A stretch of 60,922 nt of DNA from Bacteroidales bacterium (GCA_017630155.1 JAGBVU010000023.1:1-60922), one strand, 5' to 3'; shown: positions 44,959 through 53,509, counted from the first letter of the stretch. Notes: generated by a model from the sequence alone, not told the origin. Program-made: numbers and translations.

Positions 44959-45690
44959 CTACTTGCCAAGTGCCTTCTCCACTCTCTCCTTATCAAGTTT
45001 CTTGGTGCAGAAGAACCAGTCGTGGCAGTGAACCTCTTCATCGCTGCTCTCCATCCTCTCCTTCGCCACTCCACAAGAGCCCGCTGTAGGTACAATCACA
45101 TCATCACCAGGTCTCCAGTCTGCAGGCATAGCCACACCGAAATTGTCCGCTGTCTGAAGGGCTATTATCACCCTCTTGATCTCGTCAAAATTCCTACCTA
45201 ATACCAGCGGATAGTACATAATGGTGCGGATTCTATCCTGTGGATCGATGAAGAAGACTGCTCTGACTGCCGATGTCTCACTGTCACCAGGGTGGATCAT
45301 CCCGTAAAGTGACGCCACATCTGTTTTTATATCAACTATTAATGGAAATTTAACCTCCACATCTTTCATCCCCTTCCAGTTGATCTTCTCCTTGATAGTC
45401 CTGAGCCATGCTATATGACTGTAAAGACCGTCCACAGAGAGACCTACAAGCTGAGTATTGAGTGCTTCAAACTCCTGAGCCATACTTGCAAAAGTCATAA
45501 ACTCTGAAGTACAAACCGGGGTAAAGTCTGCTGGGTGACTGAAAAGGATTTTCCATTTACCCTTGAAGTCTCCAGGGAAGTTTATCTCGCCCTGAGTAGT
45601 TACAGCTTTGAAAGATGGTGCCAAGTCGCCGATGCGTGGCATTGGTTTGTATATATTGTTTACCTGATTGTTATTATTATTGTGTTCCAT
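44959..45690 (-). CDS. Peroxiredoxin, Prx6-like (copy 1)
   Basis: A 243-residue peroxidase that reduces hydrogen and organic peroxides. The peroxidatic Cys60 is in DFTPVCTSEF, preceded by FSHPA. The long C-terminal arm has GSCGV and CHDWFFC, giving extra cysteines for resolution as in the archaeal-type hexadecameric Prx. An N-terminal Asn-rich tail (MEHNNNNNQ) precedes the conserved MPRIGDLAP, so Met17 could be an alternative start. It has its own consensus promoter and lies downstream of oxyR, a typical OxyR target position. Confidence 0.94.
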   Translation of the reverse strand: MEHNNNNNQVNNIYKPMPRIGDLAPSFKAVTTQGEINFPGDFKGKWKILFSHPADFTPVCTSEFMTFASMAQEFEALNTQLVGLSVDGLYSHIAWLRTIKEKINWKGMKDVEVKFPLIVDIKTDVASLYGMIHPGDSETSAVRAVFFIDPQDRIRTIMYYPLVLGRNFDEIKRVIIALQTADNFGVAMPADWRPGDDVIVPTAGSCGVAKERMESSDEEVHCHDWFFCTKKLDKERVEKALGK

Positions 45691-45732
45691 ATTCTTATTT
45701 TTTTAATTGTTATCAACTCGTTTTCTGTATTA

Positions 45733-45764
45733 CAAAAGTACGGCCATACTTTTATTTACACAAA
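45733..45764 (-). promoter_or_regulatory. Promoter of peroxiredoxin copy 1
   Basis: Minus-strand TTTG (45764-45761), a 20-base spacer and TACTTTTG (45740-45733), an excellent consensus match, about 43 bases before the start. Confidence 0.8.
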
Positions 45765-45783
45765 CGATACAATAAATAAGAAT

Positions 45784-45798
45784 ATAGATTTTATCAAT
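45784..45798. promoter_or_regulatory. Possible OxyR half-site upstream of peroxiredoxin copy 1
   Basis: ATAGATTTTATCAAT differs at one defined base from the OxyR half-site pattern ATAGnTnnnAnCTAT. It lies 20 bases upstream of the -33 element of the promoter, between oxyR and prx1. The second half-site expected seven bases away is not visible, and the region is AT-rich, so this is tentative. Confidence 0.3.
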
Positions 45799-45800
45799 AA

Positions 45801-46727
45801 TTATAACTTAATCGGAAACTTATGGAGGCGAGGATGGATCATCTCGCGTGGGACTATGCTCTTAACAGCATCAAGAAGTATGTTCAGCATCCTTTCACGG
45901 ACAAAGTCCTGACGGATTATAAATGCCACAATCCTGGCAGGCTCAGGATTTTGCAATGGTCTCACATTATTTTTCTGTTCTTCGCACAAGAGAGGGACAT
46001 GGAGCTCAGGAATAATACTGTACCCCCCATTTTCATCCACCACCTTCAACAGAGTCTCAATGCTTCCTGCCTCATAGACTGCATTGCGGCATGTATTGCA
46101 CTGACAGAAAGGAAGGGCTCCGCTTCTGGGGCAATAGCTCTCCCTCAACACCCAGACATTTTCCGATGTAAGGGTCATGGTCTCTATGGTTTTATCGTGA
46201 TACATAGACTCCTTGGGAGATACATAGGCAAAGAATTTCTCCTTGAAGAGGGGTATCTCGAGCAACTCCTCTCCCACCACAGGGGTAGCCATCAGGGCTA
46301 CATCAAGCTCAGCCCGCTCAAGTTTGGCGGTGAGGTCATCCACCCTGGCCTCCTCGACGAACAGGTGTATGCCCGGATGATGCTTTGAAAGGAACTTGAA
46401 GAGTTTGGGAAGGATATAAGGGGCAATGGTGGATGCTATACCCAGTCTGAGCTCACCTGTAGCTTCACCCTTTTTGGATACTACAAGCTCCTGCAACTGG
46501 GATGTATTGTAAAGGACCACTTTTGCCTGACGGATCACCTCCTCCCCCACTTCTGTAGGCTTGAGAGGGTGGGCTTTCCTGTCAAAAAGGGTCACCCCCA
46601 ACTCCAGCTCCAGTTTCTGAATCATAGACGAGAGGGTAGACTGTGTAATGCCGCAGGCTTCTGCCGCTTTTACAAAATGGCGATAATTGTCCAGCGCCAC
46701 TATGTATTCCATCTGCTGTAGAGTCAT
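45801..46727 (-). CDS. oxyR: Hydrogen-peroxide-sensing LysR-family regulator OxyR
   Basis: A 308-residue LysR-type activator. The N-terminal helix-turn-helix (about 1-60, MTLQQMEYIVALDNYRHFVKA and ITQSTLSSMIQKLE, in parts) is standard. In the sensor domain Cys199 and Cys208 are separated by eight residues (CPRSGALPFC), the same positions and spacing as the redox disulfide of E. coli OxyR. Two more cysteines follow at 210 and 213 (CQCNTC). It starts only 15 bases after the BACON-1 stop with no promoter box between, so it may be cotranscribed with the C10-1/BACON-1 cassette. It precedes peroxiredoxin copy 1. Confidence 0.93.
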   Translation of the reverse strand: MTLQQMEYIVALDNYRHFVKAAEACGITQSTLSSMIQKLELELGVTLFDRKAHPLKPTEVGEEVIRQAKVVLYNTSQLQELVVSKKGEATGELRLGIASTIAPYILPKLFKFLSKHHPGIHLFVEEARVDDLTAKLERAELDVALMATPVVGEELLEIPLFKEKFFAYVSPKESMYHDKTIETMTLTSENVWVLRESYCPRSGALPFCQCNTCRNAVYEAGSIETLLKVVDENGGYSIIPELHVPLLCEEQKNNVRPLQNPEPARIVAFIIRQDFVRERMLNILLDAVKSIVPREMIHPRLHKFPIKL

Positions 46728-46742
46728 AATACAATAAATTGT

Positions 46743-48446
46743 CTAGTTGAATCCTGACAGATCAATCTCTGCAACCCCTTTGAGACTCTCGAAAAGTACC
46801 TCATTGGCACCCCACGTCTCTATCTTCACAGTATAGCTCCGTTGTGAAGAGTACTGGTGCTCAATGCTCATCACATAGTTATCAATTTTATTGTCTCCCC
46901 AGTCAATAGTGGCACCAAATGACTCTCCAGACAATATTGGAGCCTTGAAAAGAACATTTGAATGGGTTATGCCAATAACCTTGATATCTTTCTCCTTACC
47001 GGTCTGTATTACTGTTATATTCTGTTCTAATTCGTCTGTATACAATGTAATTACACCCTCTCTGTCATCATATGACGTATTCTCCTCCACATCAAATGTA
47101 AGGGTAACTTCCTCCAGTGCTGTGGCTTTCGGATTCAAGCGAATCCAGTCCACAGATACCTTCACACCAAAATCAACATTAGTGTTCACATCAAATGAAA
47201 GTGAGGTAGCCTCAGCTTCAAGTGTATATATGTCCTTAGCCGGCACTATTACACTATTCTTCAACTGAATTACTTTGATCCTTTGGGATATATCACCGTT
47301 TGAAACTGTTATTATACCCTCCCTGTCCACAAATGACTCATTCCTGTCTATATCAAAAACAAGAGTAGTATCCTTCAATGACATTGATTTAGGGGCCAAG
47401 CGTATCCACCCAACAGATGTTGTGACATCAAAATCAATATTGGCCGATACGTCAAAGGACAATTTTGTCTTTTCTGCACCGATTTCATATTCACTCTTTG
47501 CTACCAGAATGGCATCTTTCTGCAGTTGGATAATTCTCACTGTGTCGGACAAATTCTCATCATTGGACTTGAATATGATTCCAGCTTCTCGAGAATCATA
47601 CGAATCGTTGGGTTTGACAAAGAGATAATGTGTATAATCTGACATTGCCCTGGTGCTTATCTTCTCAATCCAATCTGCATCCGCAGGAATAATCATATCA
47701 TACTCGATATTGCTCTTGACCTGAATGGCAATCTCCTCACCGTCAGATTTCACCACATACTCATCCTGCGAAAGGACAATAGAGGGCTCCTCCCCCTCCT
47801 GATATACAGTAACAGTCTCTGAGAGATTCCCACTTTTGATGACAATCTTCCCCTCACGTTTCATCCCGTCGTTCTTCTTTATGTGAAAATAGAGGGAAGA
47901 TTCGCTAAGTCCTCTGGTATCCGATATGGTAGTTGGAGATATCCAGCTTTGAGCAGAAGATCCGATCTGATATGTATACTTAACATTGGACTTAACAACA
48001 AGAACAATGTCTGTCGCAAGTCTCGGAACTTCAATCTTGTTGGTAGAGAGAAGGAGTGCATCCTTCTGTTTCTGTGTAACTGTTATAACTTTGGTGACAG
48101 TATCAGACTTGAAAGTAATCTTCGCATTCCTCTCATCATAAGTGCCATTTGCCTCCACATCAATATAGACAATGGATGCCCCTTTATTACCTGACATTGG
48201 ACTCACCTTGCACCATGCCTGTCCTGAAGAGGCAGTCCAAGCTTTTGTAGAGGTCAGGCTCAGTGTGAATTTACCCCCTGCGGACTCCATTGTCTGATCT
48301 GGGGAGCCCGTTAAGGTTATAGACGCAACTTCAACTTTATCATCAGAATTATCATTTCTATCCGATAGCTTCACATCTGAACAGGCAACAAAAAGAAGTA
48401 TTGCCATCAGATACGATATTATCTCATTTATATGCCTCATAATCAT
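46743..48446 (-). CDS. BACON-repeat surface lipoprotein, five repeats (BACON-1)
   Basis: A 567-residue lipoprotein (lipobox LFVAC, Cys near 22; the start may be Met1 or Met3). Five BACON domains run from about residue 41 to 485. Each has a WI/WC core (WCKVSP, SWISPT, DWIEKI, GWIRLAP, DWIRLNP) and ends in a VTQKQ- or IIQLQ-type strand. Residues about 490-567 form a PKD-like ending (IDWGDNKIDNYVMSIEHQYS). BACON domains are beta-sandwiches found in Bacteroidota surface proteins, often glycan- or mucin-associated. It starts three bases after the C10-1 protease stop, so the two are cotranscribed. It is a paralog of BACON-2, which has four repeats. Confidence 0.88.
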   Translation of the reverse strand: MIMRHINEIISYLMAILLFVACSDVKLSDRNDNSDDKVEVASITLTGSPDQTMESAGGKFTLSLTSTKAWTASSGQAWCKVSPMSGNKGASIVYIDVEANGTYDERNAKITFKSDTVTKVITVTQKQKDALLLSTNKIEVPRLATDIVLVVKSNVKYTYQIGSSAQSWISPTTISDTRGLSESSLYFHIKKNDGMKREGKIVIKSGNLSETVTVYQEGEEPSIVLSQDEYVVKSDGEEIAIQVKSNIEYDMIIPADADWIEKISTRAMSDYTHYLFVKPNDSYDSREAGIIFKSNDENLSDTVRIIQLQKDAILVAKSEYEIGAEKTKLSFDVSANIDFDVTTSVGWIRLAPKSMSLKDTTLVFDIDRNESFVDREGIITVSNGDISQRIKVIQLKNSVIVPAKDIYTLEAEATSLSFDVNTNVDFGVKVSVDWIRLNPKATALEEVTLTFDVEENTSYDDREGVITLYTDELEQNITVIQTGKEKDIKVIGITHSNVLFKAPILSGESFGATIDWGDNKIDNYVMSIEHQYSSQRSYTVKIETWGANEVLFESLKGVAEIDLSGFN

Positions 48447-48449
48447 CGG

Positions 48450-50201
48450 CTAGTTTAGTTTGATATTAACACTTACACTCTCTGTCCCATCAGTCAGTAC
48501 TAATTTATATGTACCTGCAGAGAGATCCGATGTATTGATGGTGGTAACAAGCCCATCAGACTGACACATACTGCTCAAATCTACACTACCAGGTGAGTAG
48601 AAACCTACATCCACACCCGCAACAGTGGTGATTTTCAATATTTTATCCACCCTATTATAACACAATTGGGTAGACTCATCCAATGGAATATCCTCTATCA
48701 AAACCAAATCCCACACACACTTCTCTCCACCTTTCATCAGCACCCACTCACTTTCGCTCTCCTGTTTGTAGTACATTCTGACACGATCCCCCTTCTTTAT
48801 AGGTTCTGAGGCATTAACGCTGACTCTTAGTTCTGAATATCTCCATCCAGGCTCAAGTCCTGTCACCTTGAAAGTCTGGATATCCTGCTTCAAACCTCCA
48901 TCTTTATCTACCAGACACCACTTCATAAAACCGGTAAAAGCGACACTTCCTGAACTCGCCACCTCATCAGTGATAAAGGTGACCTGTCTATCTGTGAATG
49001 GGTAATCGGGAAGAACGGACATACCTTTTTCGCCAAAAGAGAGTTTTTGTACATATTCACCACCTACTTCCGGTTTCAGTCCCACCACTGCTTTCTGATT
49101 AAAATTGTAGTGATCGTAGTTTCCACCAATACCGCTCCCTGCGGGAGAGAGTGCATCCAGGAGGAAATAGCCATTATAGGAGCCACCCCACCCCCAGTTG
49201 ACGCTGAAATAATCTTCTGTAGTATATCCATCCAACACAAACGCGTGTCCGGATTCGTCATTGAAACCACTATATATGACAGGTCTGTTGTTGTCAATCT
49301 CATTCTGAAGCATATTATACCACTCCTCATTTACATAATCGCCTCTCCTCATATCCAATGCTCCTTTATGATAGTAGAGATATGTGGACAATCTGTGGGG
49401 GATTATCCCAGTTGATGCACCTGTTCCGCTATAACTATAATCTGCCTCCAACATATGCCCCAGGTCTGCCATAAGGGTAGCTACAGCATTTGCCTGCTCA
49501 TCGGTATAGCTGCCGTATGCATATTTGTCCAACATTTTATTCCATTCATACTTGTGTCCCAATGTCCTTTCCGGCACTGTCAAGTTATATGAATCTGTAG
49601 TATATGCCGGAATTGTCCCTGTACCTCTCTCAGGATATTTGTGATAGAACATCACTATAGCTGTGGCAGTAATGGTACATCCTGTCACACAGTGGCCATT
49701 GCCATGAATAGGAGTTTTCCTGTCAAATGGCTCCCCCTGGTTCCATAGGGCCGTCTCCAGCTTCTTTACTACCGAACCAATATTGTCAGCTGCCCTCTTC
49801 GGGGTTATTGCCGGTTCCCATCCGGCTTTGCGACCATATTCAATCCTATCCTCCATACCTTCAAGCCACCAAGCCACGTGGGGCGGAATATTCTCCTTTG
49901 GGAAGTCAAATTCAAATGAGTAACCGAGGATAGGGTATGCTATATCATCACCAGATACGATAACAAAACCTTTTCCGTCAGGGTTATCAAATACATACAG
50001 GGCCGGTGCTTGTGATGAGGTACGGGCCATATTGCCGCTCCCATCATAAACCATATTGAGTCTGCTTACAGAAAGGGTACTTGCATTGGATTTGAAAAAA
50101 TCCATAGCCATCTTTTTGGCCATATCTGCAGATATGTTCTCTGCCTGGAGACCAAATGCAGTCAAAATAAGGGCCGCAACTATGAATAAGCTTCTTTTCA
50201 T
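48450..50201 (-). CDS. Secreted C10-family (streptopain-like) cysteine protease, copy 1
   Basis: A 583-residue secreted protease. Signal peptide to about residue 20 (FGLQA). The prodomain (about 21-155) contains the Spi-like ALYVFDNPDGKGFVIVSGDD. The papain-like catalytic domain has Cys175 in TGCTITATAIVM, His319 in SGHAFVLDGY and the NWGWGG motif. A second Cys (171) lies four residues before the catalytic one. The C-terminal region (about 385-583) is beta-rich and ends DLSAGTYKLVLTDG..NIKLN, similar to a degenerate T9SS sorting domain. C10 enzymes of relatives degrade host proteins. It leads the operon C10-1, BACON-1 and perhaps oxyR. Confidence 0.93.
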   Translation of the reverse strand: MKRSLFIVAALILTAFGLQAENISADMAKKMAMDFFKSNASTLSVSRLNMVYDGSGNMARTSSQAPALYVFDNPDGKGFVIVSGDDIAYPILGYSFEFDFPKENIPPHVAWWLEGMEDRIEYGRKAGWEPAITPKRAADNIGSVVKKLETALWNQGEPFDRKTPIHGNGHCVTGCTITATAIVMFYHKYPERGTGTIPAYTTDSYNLTVPERTLGHKYEWNKMLDKYAYGSYTDEQANAVATLMADLGHMLEADYSYSGTGASTGIIPHRLSTYLYYHKGALDMRRGDYVNEEWYNMLQNEIDNNRPVIYSGFNDESGHAFVLDGYTTEDYFSVNWGWGGSYNGYFLLDALSPAGSGIGGNYDHYNFNQKAVVGLKPEVGGEYVQKLSFGEKGMSVLPDYPFTDRQVTFITDEVASSGSVAFTGFMKWCLVDKDGGLKQDIQTFKVTGLEPGWRYSELRVSVNASEPIKKGDRVRMYYKQESESEWVLMKGGEKCVWDLVLIEDIPLDESTQLCYNRVDKILKITTVAGVDVGFYSPGSVDLSSMCQSDGLVTTINTSDLSAGTYKLVLTDGTESVSVNIKLN

Positions 50202-50227
50202 AAATATAATTTAAATCTGAGATTGTC

Positions 50228-50258
50228 CAACAATATGCGAATATAAGAATTTATTTGC
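50228..50258 (-). promoter_or_regulatory. Weak promoter candidate for C10-1
   Basis: Minus-strand TTTG-like element next to 50258, a spacer of about 22 bases and TATTGTTG (50235-50228), one mismatch from consensus. It would overlap the terminator of the upstream cassette. Confidence 0.3.
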
Positions 50259-50259
50259 A

Positions 50260-50289
50260 AAAAGGCCCACCTGTACAGGAGGGCCTTTT
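50260..50289 (-). terminator. Rho-independent terminator between the two protease cassettes
   Basis: On the minus strand AAGGCCC pairs with GGGCCTT, with an inner CCTG/CAGG pairing, followed by TTTTG. It ends the marR-prx2-C10-2-BACON-2 transcript about 30 bases after BACON-2. Confidence 0.88.
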
Positions 50290-50319
50290 CCAATATAGTC
50301 CGACAAATGTGCTGTCTTA

Positions 50320-51744
50320 TTAGAATTTTGTGAAATCTATCTCTGAGACACCTACGATATCAGGGAGGGTCACTTCATCTGCTCCCCATACCTGAATCTC
50401 CACAGTGTAGGTCTTCTGTGTAGAGTATTCGTGGGTAATGTCCATTACATAGTTGTCCTGCTTACCATCACCCCACTCAATGACAGCAGTCACTGATGTA
50501 CCGGTGAACATAGGAGCTTTGAAGAGTTTGTTGTTGTGAGTGATGGTCAACATATTGGAATCACCCCTTACAAGCTGAATCACCCTGATCTTCTGTTCTA
50601 TATTTTCACTGGTCAGGATTATGTAACCTTCCCTATTGGCAGTTGTCTCATTTTTTTCTAGAACAAATGAGAGTTCCACCTCCTCCAATGCTCTTGTATC
50701 TGGCGCAAGCTGAATCCAGTCAACAGATGTCTGCACCTCGAATTCCACATTTGTAGACACCTTGAATGACAACTCTGTCTCCAAAGCTTCAAGGATATAC
50801 TCACTCTTGGCAGCAATGATGGCATCTTTCTGCAGCTGAATGATCGAAACAACCTCATAGATATCCTCGCTCTCACTGTAAAATATGATTTCAGCCTCCC
50901 TCGAGTCATAAGTCTCATTAGGCTTCACTGTGATGTAGTGGGTATAATCAGAAAATGCCTTGGTCTGCTCCTCCTTCAACCAATCTACATCCTCAGGTAT
51001 TATCATTTCGTAATCGATATTGCTCCTCACCTCGATGGTTATCTCTTCACCCTCAGAACCCACTACAAACTCATTTTCGGTAAGGGTGATGGCAGGCTTG
51101 GCTGCTGACTGGTATATAGTCACAGTCTCCTCTATGCCATTCATAATATCACCACCTCTTACAATAATTTTACCCTGACGTTTTTCACCCTCATTTTTCT
51201 TGATTTTCAATACAAGCTCAGAATCTCTCAGCCCCTTGGTACTTGACTTGTCAGATACACTGATCCATTCTGCTACAGAGGACTCTATCATGCAGGTATA
51301 TTGCATGTTGGATTTTACTACAATGGAAACTTCACACTCATCATCAGAGACCTCCACTTTGTTGTTTGTCAACAATAGTGCATCTTTCTGTTTCTGGGTG
51401 ACAGTTATAATTCTGGTCACCGTATCCGATTTGAATGTGATTTTGGCATTTCTCTCATCATATGTAGTATTCTCATCCACATCTATGGTAATGAGGGATG
51501 TACCCTTCTCCCCACTTGAAGGGGCAACTTTGCACCAGCTCTGGCCTGATGACACTGTCCAATCTTTGGTGGATGTAAGGTCAAATGTGATATTTCCACC
51601 TTTGGTGTCCACTGTATAAGCTGTATTGCCGGTAATCTCTATTGAGGCTTTCTTCAAGCCATCAAAAAGGTTGAAATCTGCGCAAGCAACCAGAACAAGA
51701 GCCGCAAGCGAAGAGACAAATATATTTTTAACAAATCTTCTCAT
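50320..51744 (-). CDS. BACON-repeat surface lipoprotein, four repeats (BACON-2)
   Basis: A 474-residue lipoprotein (lipobox LVAC, Cys21). Four BACON domains occupy about residues 34-385, with cores WCKVAP, EWISVS, DWLKEE and DWIQLAP. The same PKD-like ending follows (IEWGDGKQDNYVMDITHEYS). The first two repeats and the C-terminus align closely with BACON-1, and one late repeat is missing here. It starts seven bases after the C10-2 stop and is followed by a terminator. A partner, anchor or inhibitor role for the protease is inferred from the repeated pairing only. Confidence 0.88.
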   Translation of the reverse strand: MRRFVKNIFVSSLAALVLVACADFNLFDGLKKASIEITGNTAYTVDTKGGNITFDLTSTKDWTVSSGQSWCKVAPSSGEKGTSLITIDVDENTTYDERNAKITFKSDTVTRIITVTQKQKDALLLTNNKVEVSDDECEVSIVVKSNMQYTCMIESSVAEWISVSDKSSTKGLRDSELVLKIKKNEGEKRQGKIIVRGGDIMNGIEETVTIYQSAAKPAITLTENEFVVGSEGEEITIEVRSNIDYEMIIPEDVDWLKEEQTKAFSDYTHYITVKPNETYDSREAEIIFYSESEDIYEVVSIIQLQKDAIIAAKSEYILEALETELSFKVSTNVEFEVQTSVDWIQLAPDTRALEEVELSFVLEKNETTANREGYIILTSENIEQKIRVIQLVRGDSNMLTITHNNKLFKAPMFTGTSVTAVIEWGDGKQDNYVMDITHEYSTQKTYTVEIQVWGADEVTLPDIVGVSEIDFTKF

Positions 51745-51751
51745 AGTTATT

Positions 51752-53509
51752 CTAGTTCACTTTGATTTTAAGATTTACACTTTCTTTAGCATCGGTCAGT
51801 TTGATGGTATATGTACCAGCCGGCAAACCTTTAGTATCGATGGTAGTAACTTTACCCTGAGTATGACAGTAACCGCTGTAATCAGAGCTATTGGATGCAA
51901 AAAGCTTGACAGTGACACCGCTCTTGGTATACACCACCACCTGATCCTTGGTCTTGTTAAAAGTCACTTTTGTAGATTCTGATATGGTTTTCGGAGCAGT
52001 AAGCACCAGTTCATTGACACACTCCTCTCCGCCATCCACCATATTCCATTCATCTGCCCCTTTTACTCTATAATACACCCTTATGCGGTCACCTGTTATG
52101 ATAGTGGAAGTAATGGTAACGTTGAACTGTAATGACGGGTAGTAATAATGTGGTTTCAAAGGGTTTGCATCTGTAATTGTGAAAGTATGCAATATCTCCT
52201 TGAAATCCCCATCTTCATTCACTAAAACACAACTTATATCTCCAACGAAATCGGCATTTCCTATATTATGAACACCGTTTGTATAGACAATAAATGACTC
52301 ACCTGTGACAATATCGGTCACATTTGTCGAGAGTCCTGGTTCTCCGAATGAAAGCTTTATCACATAGTCCCCGCCGGCATCAGGTATAAGTCCCAACACA
52401 CAACCCTGATTAAAATTATAATGATCATTATTTCCTCCAGATCCGCTTCCACTTGGTACCAGACCATCAAGGAGGAAATAGCCGTTGCAATATCCGCTCC
52501 ATCCCCAGTTTACACTGAAATAATCTTCAGTAGTATATCCATCCAGGACAAAAGCGTGACCACTGTCGTCATTAAAACCGGTATACAATACTGGACGATT
52601 CTTATCCAATTCATCTTTGATCATTGAGGTCCAAGAATCATTGCTATAATACCATCTGTCCTGCTGTACAGCCCCTTTATCGTAGCCAAAATAGTTTTGA
52701 AGCAGAGCAGGAATATCCTGACTATATGCGCCTGTCCCTGTAGGTGTAAAGTCCGACTTCAGACCGCACGCTACATCCATCATCAGACGGGCAATGGCAT
52801 CAGCATTTTCTGTGGTATAGCTCCCATTATAGCTATCCAACATCTTGTTCCAGGCATAAGTATGTCCCAATGTGATTGTAGGAACATTTATTCCGTGGGT
52901 ACCAGTAGTGAATGACGGCAGAGTTCCTGTCCCTTTGCTTGGGAACTCATGATACCCCATCACAATGGCTGTGGCTGTAGCTGTACAACCCACATAACAG
53001 CTTTGACCATTATATGTGGGGATAAGTTTATTGTATGGATACCCCTGGTCCCACAGAGCTGTCTCCAGCTTCTTTACTACCGCGCCTATATTGTCAGCAG
53101 CCTGTTTTGGGGTTATCGCAGGCTCCCATCCGGTTTTGCGGCCATAATCGATCCTCTCCTCCATACCGCGAAGCCACCAAGCTACGTGAGGGGGAATATT
53201 TTCCTGAGGGAAGTCAAACTCAAATGAATAACCGAGGATAGGGTATGCTATATCATCACCAGAGACAATAACAAAACCTTTTCCGTCAGGGTTATCAAAT
53301 ACATACAGGGCTGGGGCCTGTGATGAGGTACGGGCCATATTGCCGCTCCCATCATAAACCATATCAAGCCTGCTTACAGATAATGTACTTGCATTGGATT
53401 TGAAAAAATCCATAGCCCTTTTTCTGGCAACATCCACAGAGACATTCTCTGCAGACAAACCAAATGTTGCCAAAAGAAGGGCGACAAGGATCAATACTCT
53501 GTTTTTCAT
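51752..53509 (-). CDS. Secreted C10-family (streptopain-like) cysteine protease, copy 2
   Basis: 585 residues from the ATG at 53509, which begins a clean signal peptide (MKNRVLILVALLLATFGLSA); an upstream Met 19 codons earlier lies in the 3' end of prx2. The prodomain (21-156) is about 90 percent identical to copy 1 by eye, with only one difference across residues 41-100. The catalytic domain has Cys175 (VGCTATATAIVM), Cys171, His318 (SGHAFVLDGY) and NWGWSG, but is more diverged. The end GLPAGTYTIKLTDA..KIKVN again resembles a sorting domain. It starts 29 bases after prx2 with no promoter visible, so it appears to be in the marR-prx2 operon. Confidence 0.93.
   Translation of the reverse strand: MKNRVLILVALLLATFGLSAENVSVDVARKRAMDFFKSNASTLSVSRLDMVYDGSGNMARTSSQAPALYVFDNPDGKGFVIVSGDDIAYPILGYSFEFDFPQENIPPHVAWWLRGMEERIDYGRKTGWEPAITPKQAADNIGAVVKKLETALWDQGYPYNKLIPTYNGQSCYVGCTATATAIVMGYHEFPSKGTGTLPSFTTGTHGINVPTITLGHTYAWNKMLDSYNGSYTTENADAIARLMMDVACGLKSDFTPTGTGAYSQDIPALLQNYFGYDKGAVQQDRWYYSNDSWTSMIKDELDKNRPVLYTGFNDDSGHAFVLDGYTTEDYFSVNWGWSGYCNGYFLLDGLVPSGSGSGGNNDHYNFNQGCVLGLIPDAGGDYVIKLSFGEPGLSTNVTDIVTGESFIVYTNGVHNIGNADFVGDISCVLVNEDGDFKEILHTFTITDANPLKPHYYYPSLQFNVTITSTIITGDRIRVYYRVKGADEWNMVDGGEECVNELVLTAPKTISESTKVTFNKTKDQVVVYTKSGVTVKLFASNSSDYSGYCHTQGKVTTIDTKGLPAGTYTIKLTDAKESVNLKIKVN

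Larger units (their letters stand above)
46743..50201 (-). repeat. Protease/BACON cassette, copy 1 (tandem duplicate)
   Basis: C10 protease followed within three bases by a BACON lipoprotein. The same gene order, with clear paralogy of both members, recurs at 50320-53509. The protease prodomain regions share long near-identical DNA blocks (about 49980-50110 against 53290-53420). Confidence 0.85.
50320..53509 (-). repeat. Protease/BACON cassette, copy 2 (tandem duplicate)
   Basis: Second copy of the C10 protease plus BACON lipoprotein unit, directly upstream (in transcription order) of copy 1 and separated from it by a terminator. Confidence 0.85.
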
